Shown piece by piece: positions 59,891 through 64,000 of a stretch of 64,000 bases of DNA. Each line of letters starts with the position of its first letter. Position 1 is the stretch's first letter. This DNA comes from Euzebya sp051004735 (GTDB lineage: Bacteria; Actinomycetota; Nitriliruptoria; Euzebyales; Euzebyaceae), in assembly GCA_051004735.1 (NCBI GenBank), contig JBPCKA010000105.1, positions 31,657 through 95,656 on the forward strand. The letters are read 5' to 3'. The notes under the pieces are model-generated. The model was given only the letters and a program-made list of their open reading frames with translations, made no database searches and was not told the origin of the DNA. The translations under genes and the position numbers were made by a program.

Positions 59891-60216
59891 TGCCACCCAC
59901 CCCAGCGCGGGTAGGGATCCTCGCGTTGGTCATCACGGTCGGATTCGGCCACGCTGTTGCGGTTCAGCCGCAACAGGTCCTGCTCCATGCGCTCGCTGCG
60001 CTCCATGATCTGGGCGATCCCTCGTGCGATCCAGGCAACCAGTCGCAGTACAGCGCCGGCGATGAAGGTCAGGACCCAGGCGACAATGGCAAACGGCAGG
60101 TCACCACGGCGAAAAAGCTGGGCCCCAGCGACCACCCCGGCCAGCCCCGCGACATAGACCATCCCCTCGGCCACACGGGCGGCCGCGATCAACTCACGGG
60201 GCTTGAGGGGGTCCAC
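59887..60216 (-). CDS. Small membrane protein, two helices, unknown
   Basis: 109 residues from GTG 60216, selected because TAGCAT lies 7 bases upstream; the frame is open to 60354 but would overlap the divergent gene. Two helices (MVYVAGLAGVVAGAQLF and AIVAWVLTFIAGAVLRLVAW) are followed by an amphipathic segment (GIAQIMERSERMEQDLLRLNR) and a polar tail. Not recognised. It starts divergently from the dgt-like gene. Confidence 0.65.
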   Translation of the reverse strand: MDPLKPRELIAAARVAEGMVYVAGLAGVVAGAQLFRRGDLPFAIVAWVLTFIAGAVLRLVAWIARGIAQIMERSERMEQDLLRLNRNSVAESDRDDQREDPYPRWGGWH

Positions 60217-60223
60217 GAGACCG

Positions 60224-60229
60224 ATGCTA
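60224..60229 (-). promoter_or_regulatory. -10 hexamer TAGCAT of the small membrane protein gene
   Basis: On the minus strand TAGCAT is followed by CGGTCTC and GTG. It has leaderless spacing. Confidence 0.45.
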
Positions 60230-60290
60230 CGTGCATCAATGGATCGCGTCGGAACGCGGATCTTCACACCGGTCGGTCTGACCCCGGTGC

Positions 60291-60296
60291 TAGGCT
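60291..60296 (+). promoter_or_regulatory. -10 hexamer TAGGCT of the dgt-like gene
   Basis: TAGGCT ends 6 bases before the GTG at 60303, with no ribosome site. The same hexamer precedes dnaG at 61354. Confidence 0.5.
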
Positions 60297-60302
60297 GCGG
60301 AC

Positions 60303-61319
60303 GTGCCCGATCCTCGTTCGTCCCGCGAACGCACTGAGGAGTTGGAACGTGCAAGCCTCTCAGCGTGGGCGACGCTGTCTGCGGATTCCAAGGGCCGGGA
60401 GATCGGCGAGGAGCCCGATCCGCTGCGCTCGTCCTTCACGGTGGACTCCGACCGGATCATGGCCTGCACCGCCTTCGAGCGTCTGAAGGACAAGACCCAC
60501 TCATTGCTGGCCCCCCGTGGTGAGGGATACCGGTCCCGACTGGACCACACTTTGCGAGGTGTGCGTGTTGCACGCTGGATGGCCCGTGCCTTGCGGCTGA
60601 ACGAGGATCTGACCGAGGCGATCGCCGCGGGATGTGATCTGGGTGCCACTGCGTTCGCACGAGCCGGGGACCAGGCGTTGAGCCTTTTCACCGACGAACC
60701 CTTCCGTCACAACCACCAGTCCGCTCGGGTCGTCGAGCGTCTGGAACGCGGTGGTGAGGGCTTGAACCTGACGTGGGAAGTCCGTGACGGGATTGCCTGT
60801 CACACAACTGATGCCCCCAGTCCCGCCACTCGCGAGGGAGAGGTCGTACGGCTGAGCCAGCGCGTCGCGCAATGCTGCGGGGAGGTGGCCGACGCCCTGT
60901 CCACCGGGGTCGTGCTGGCCGACGATCTGCCAACGGATGTGGTGCGAACGTGGGGATCAGATCCGGTCGCTTGGGTTCAGGCGGTGATCCAGGACACCGT
61001 GCGCGTGTCAACCGACACGCCCGAGATCAGGTTGTCACCACCTGCGTGGGCGGTCCTTGAGCAGTTGGAAGCATTCGTGAACACCCAGATCGTGGAGCGG
61101 CCTGGCGTGGGGTCCGAACGGGCGCGAGGCAGCCATTGCCTGTCAAGCCTGATGGTGTTCTACCTTGACAACCCCGGTCGTCTACCCGCGGCTTTTCGCA
61201 CCGAGAAGGATCCGACCCTGGTCCGGGTCATCGACTTCGTCTCGTCAATCTCCGATGGACAAGCCTTGCGATTGTTCAACCAGCTGTTCCTGCCACGTCG
61301 CTCACCCCATCGGCTTTAG
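60303..61319 (+). CDS. dGTPase (Dgt) homologue with degenerate HD site, probable pseudoenzyme
   Basis: 338 residues. The overall Dgt framework is clear: FTVDSDRIMACTAFERLKDKTHS, YRSRLDHTLRGVRVARWMAR, ALRLNEDLTEAIAAG, FRHNHQSARVVERLE, GLNLTWEVRDGIACHT. The metal-binding HD residues are lost: the usual AHDLGHPPFGH reads GCDLGATAFARA, and the late RxAYxxHDxxDA region reads RVAQCCGEVADA. Only the histidine of LDHT is left. The family hydrolyses dNTPs, so this copy probably binds nucleotides or a partner without hydrolysis. It lies directly before dnaG, where actinobacteria carry dgt. Confidence 0.85.
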   Translation: MPDPRSSRERTEELERASLSAWATLSADSKGREIGEEPDPLRSSFTVDSDRIMACTAFERLKDKTHSLLAPRGEGYRSRLDHTLRGVRVARWMARALRLNEDLTEAIAAGCDLGATAFARAGDQALSLFTDEPFRHNHQSARVVERLERGGEGLNLTWEVRDGIACHTTDAPSPATREGEVVRLSQRVAQCCGEVADALSTGVVLADDLPTDVVRTWGSDPVAWVQAVIQDTVRVSTDTPEIRLSPPAWAVLEQLEAFVNTQIVERPGVGSERARGSHCLSSLMVFYLDNPGRLPAAFRTEKDPTLVRVIDFVSSISDGQALRLFNQLFLPRRSPHRL

Positions 61320-61353
61320 GACGTGCAAATACTCCCACGGCACCAGACTGCCC

Positions 61354-61359
61354 TAGGCT
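61354..61359 (+). promoter_or_regulatory. -10 hexamer TAGGCT of dnaG
   Basis: TAGGCT lies 38 bases before the TTG start of dnaG, in the 78-base gap after the dgt-like gene. dnaG also has its own ribosome site. Confidence 0.45.
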
Positions 61360-61397
61360 CATAGACTCGGGGCGCCACTGGGTAAGGGAGCCGCAGC

Positions 61398-63251
61398 TTG
61401 GCCGGACGTATCAACGACGAGGACATCCAGACGCTCAAGGAGCGTCTTGACATCGTCGAGGTCATCCAGCCGTATACGGCACTGAAGCGGTCAGGTGGCG
61501 GCTTCATGGGTCGGTGTCCGTTTCACGACGAGAAGTCCGCATCGTTTTCCGTCAGACCAAACTACGGCTACCACTGCTTCGGGTGCGGGGTGGGTGGCGA
61601 CGCGATCAAGTTCGTCCAGGAGATCGAGGGACTGAGCTTCGTCGAGGCCGTGGAACGATTGGCCCGCCAGTGTGGCGTGACACTTCGCTATCAGGAGATG
61701 CGGCCGGGACAAAGGAAGGCGCTGGGCCGTCGGACCCGATTGATGGAGTTGATCGACAGTGCGGCGAGCTTCTATCGCGAGCAGTTGCGAGGTCCTACGG
61801 GCGCTGCCGTCCGTGACTACCTGGCTAGCCGGCAGGTCCCGCAGGAGGCGTGGGACGTGTTCGGACTGGGGTGGGCACCTGATGCCTGGGATGACCTGAC
61901 CCAGCACCTGATCACCAAGGGTGCAAAGGCTGAGGACCTGATCGCGGCCGGGCTGGCCTCTGAGGGGCGGCACGGGCCGCTGGACCGGTTTCGGGCGCGC
62001 CTGCTGTTTCCCATCCGTGATCAGCGGGGCGGTGAGGTCATCGCCTTTGGTGGTCGGATACTGCCTGGTGGCCCCGTGGTGACCAAGATGGACGGGACTG
62101 CCCCGAAGTACATCAATTCACCTACCACTGAGGTCTATGACAAGTCCACCACGCTGTACGGTTTGGACTTGGCCAGGCGTGAGATCGTCAAGCGCAAAGA
62201 AGTGGTGGTCGTCGAGGGGTACATGGACGTTGTCGCCCTGCACGTCGCAGGGCTGTCCAACGCGGTGGCCCCGTGCGGAACCTCACTGACCGAACAGCAC
62301 TTCACGATGATGCAGCGGATGGACGCGCGGGTCACCCTGTCGCTGGATGCCGACCGTGCCGGATTCGACGCCGCCGAACGCGCCAGGGAACGGGCCAGTT
62401 CTGCCGGGGTGACCGATCTGGGCGTGCTGGTGCTACCCGAGGGTCAGGACCCGGCGGACCTCGCCACTGCCGGTGGCATGCCGGCGATCGATGCGGCTCT
62501 GGGTGATCGCAAGACTGCGGTGGAGTTCCAGATCGAGTACCTGTTGGGTGTGTCGGATCTGTCGACCCCTGAGGCACGCACGGACGCGTATCGCTCCGTG
62601 TTGCCGCTGCTGGGCTCGTTGCAGGACTCGGCGACCAGGTACGCCTACGTTCACGACGTGCTGTCACCGACTGTGTCGGTGCCCAGTCAGCGGATCGAGG
62701 ATGAGTTGAACGCGGCGTATCCCATCAGGAACGAACCCTCGTTCATCCCGGGACTCCGCCAACAACCTCGGGACAAAGCCCGTCAACGAGTGGTGCTTGG
62801 TGATCCGCAGATGCAGCTTGAGCGCCAGGTTCTGCAGGCGGCCCTCCAACTTCCCGACGAACTGCCCGATGACTGGCACATGTTGGACGAGTCGGTCTTC
62901 ACCGCAGAACCCTCACGCATATTGTTCCGGGCCATCAACGCGCACCGCGGGGCGTTTGAGAAGATCCTTGACGCCATGCCTGACGACGACATGCGCTCAC
63001 GGGTGCGTGGTCTGGCCGCCGCCGAACTAACCATCGATGCCACGACCGCGCAGGTCGCGCTGGTGATCGATGCCCTGCGTGCCAGGGATGCGCAACGCCG
63101 CTGGGCCGATGCACGCACAACCCTGCAGGACGGTGGAGAGCATCTCGACGCCGATGAACGCCGCCGACTCATGCGCGACATCGGTGAGTTGGAACGGGTA
63201 TGGCGGGCCTACGAACGCCGCGACATCCACCAGCGAGGGGTGCAACAGTGA
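61398..63251 (+). CDS. dnaG: DNA primase
   Basis: 617 residues. TTG start with AAGGGAG upstream at 61384-61390. The CHC2 zinc domain CPFHDEKSASFSVRP plus HCFGCGVGGDAI (about 36-70), the RNA-polymerase core, and the Toprim domain with VVVVEGYMDVVALHVAG (about 268) and LSLDADRAG (about 313) are all intact. The C-terminal helicase-binding part (about 440-617) is complete. It overlaps the sigma-factor gene by 4 bases (GTGA). Confidence 0.96.
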   Translation: MAGRINDEDIQTLKERLDIVEVIQPYTALKRSGGGFMGRCPFHDEKSASFSVRPNYGYHCFGCGVGGDAIKFVQEIEGLSFVEAVERLARQCGVTLRYQEMRPGQRKALGRRTRLMELIDSAASFYREQLRGPTGAAVRDYLASRQVPQEAWDVFGLGWAPDAWDDLTQHLITKGAKAEDLIAAGLASEGRHGPLDRFRARLLFPIRDQRGGEVIAFGGRILPGGPVVTKMDGTAPKYINSPTTEVYDKSTTLYGLDLARREIVKRKEVVVVEGYMDVVALHVAGLSNAVAPCGTSLTEQHFTMMQRMDARVTLSLDADRAGFDAAERARERASSAGVTDLGVLVLPEGQDPADLATAGGMPAIDAALGDRKTAVEFQIEYLLGVSDLSTPEARTDAYRSVLPLLGSLQDSATRYAYVHDVLSPTVSVPSQRIEDELNAAYPIRNEPSFIPGLRQQPRDKARQRVVLGDPQMQLERQVLQAALQLPDELPDDWHMLDESVFTAEPSRILFRAINAHRGAFEKILDAMPDDDMRSRVRGLAAAELTIDATTAQVALVIDALRARDAQRRWADARTTLQDGGEHLDADERRRLMRDIGELERVWRAYERRDIHQRGVQQ

Positions 63252-64000
63252 GCGCCGAACCCAAGCCGGTGCCCCCCGCCGCAGCCGAGATCGACCGCCA
63301 TGCTGTCCTGCTTGAACACCACGCTGTCACCGACCTCCTCCACTTGGGCAGCCAGCGAGGCTATGTCACCCCTGAGGACATCGCCGACGTGGTCACCGGG
63401 GCACAGTTGGACCACGACGGACGCAAGGCACTGGGGGAACTGCTGGACACCGAACGCATAGAACGGCGCAGACCCGCTCCGCGACCCCGCCCCGAACCCT
63501 CACGGCAGCGTCAGGCTGGCGAGCTGATGATGCCCGCGACCGCTGGGGATCCGGTGCGCATGTACCTGCGTGAGATCGGGCAGGTACAACTGCTCTCCGC
63601 CGAGGAGGAAATCGATCTGGCCAAGCGATACGAGGCCGGACTACTTGCGGCCACGCGCCTGCTGGACGCCGAGCGACTACCACCCGAACGTCGTCGGCAA
63701 CTGCTCCGTCTGCAACGGGGCGGCGAGCGGGCCAAGAGCCGGCTGGTCGAAGCCAATCTGCGACTGGTGGTCTCGATCGCCAAGCGCTACGTCGGGCGTG
63801 GCATGGTCCTGCTGGATCTGATTCAGGAGGGAAACCTGGGCTTGATCCGGGCGGTCGAGAAGTTCGATTACCGCAAGGGCTACAAGTTCTCCACCTACGC
63901 CACCTGGTGGATCCGCCAGGCCATCACCCGGGCGATGGCCGACCAGGCGCGCACGATCCGCATCCCGGTCCACATGGTCGAGGTGATCAACAAGCTCGCC
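63248..64000 (+). CDS. rpoD: Primary-type sigma-70 factor (RpoD/SigA), cut by the window end
   Basis: The first 251 codons are visible. A polar N-terminus (region 1.1-like, about 1-85) precedes region 1.2 (DPVRMYLREIGQVQLLSAEE, about 98). Region 2 follows: LVEANLRLVVSIAKRYVGRG, DLIQEGNLGLIRAVEKFDY, KGYKFSTYATWWIRQAITRA. The start of region 3 (ARTIRIPVHMVEVINKLA) ends the window. The DnaG-sigma order is the classical macromolecular synthesis operon, favouring the housekeeping factor. Region 4 lies outside, so a paralogue such as SigB cannot be excluded. Confidence 0.93.
   Translation, partial: MSAEPKPVPPAAAEIDRHAVLLEHHAVTDLLHLGSQRGYVTPEDIADVVTGAQLDHDGRKALGELLDTERIERRRPAPRPRPEPSRQRQAGELMMPATAGDPVRMYLREIGQVQLLSAEEEIDLAKRYEAGLLAATRLLDAERLPPERRRQLLRLQRGGERAKSRLVEANLRLVVSIAKRYVGRGMVLLDLIQEGNLGLIRAVEKFDYRKGYKFSTYATWWIRQAITRAMADQARTIRIPVHMVEVINKLA

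Overview
The window is high-GC DNA from the Actinomycetota, possibly a deep-branching lineage of the Nitriliruptoria/Euzebya or Acidimicrobiia type; the exact class cannot be fixed from sequence alone. Evidence: dense gene packing, frequent GTG/TTG starts, 4-base ATGA/GTGA gene overlaps, many genes with a TAnnnT hexamer 4-10 bases before the start codon (leaderless style), a SufC-SufS-SufU-SufT cluster, MoeZ-type E1/rhodanese protein, LCP and VanW cell-wall proteins, cell-wall-binding type 2 repeats, dimeric GlyRS and a dgt-like/dnaG/rpoD block. No tRNA, rRNA, CRISPR array or insertion sequence was seen, and no gene-free stretch exceeds about 250 bases.

Layout. 0-3.2 kb: end of a SUF Fe-S assembly operon. 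3.2-8.8 kb: small hypothetical, a large secreted Kelch/oxidase-fold protein with cell-wall anchor repeats, an aminoglycoside-phosphotransferase-like kinase and MoeZ. 8.8-11.4 kb (minus): two CNNM/CorC-type CBS membrane proteins. 11.5-16.4 kb: cell-wall proteins (VanW/G5, M23 endopeptidase, LCP). 16.4-23.7 kb (minus): run of ParA/MinD ATPase, LysM membrane-associated protein, TcpC-like protein, hydantoinase A and B, continuing into the LCP gene. 23.9-33.6 kb (plus): ten coupled genes for a Tad/Flp pilus: second ParA/MinD paralogue, zinc-ribbon unknown, CpaB, a TadZ-TadE fusion, TadE, TadA, TadB, TadC, and a histidine kinase/response regulator pair. 33.8-40.5 kb: Flp pilin, three von Willebrand A proteins (one with a destroyed MIDAS), a TadG-M15 peptidase fusion, a membrane-anchored accessory protein and a DUF192 protein. 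40.7-43.1 kb: era-recO-uppS. 43.2-47.3 kb: membrane-fused spermidine-synthase-like protein and a GGDEF-EAL protein. 47.4-50.6 kb: deoC, aldehyde dehydrogenase and a half-length aldehyde dehydrogenase. 50.8-55.4 kb: aapJQMP-type amino-acid ABC transporter. 55.5-60.2 kb: glyS, then a minus-strand phospholipid operon (CDP-alcohol phosphotransferase, CdsA, PlsC fusion). 60.3-64 kb: catalytically degenerate dGTPase homologue, dnaG and the start of a primary-type sigma factor.

The most unusual part is 20-40.5 kb. It looks like one surface machine: a Tad pilus motor and pilins, twin MinD-like ATPases fired from a shared divergent promoter region, a TcpC/VirB8-like and a LysM protein, its own two-component regulator, Ca-site-bearing VWA lipoproteins as candidate tip/adhesion proteins, and a pilus-type N-terminus carrying a peptidoglycan carboxypeptidase domain. 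A related ~58-bp palindromic element lies at both ends of the pilin/VWA segment (33.68 and 40.65 kb). No prepilin peptidase is in the window.
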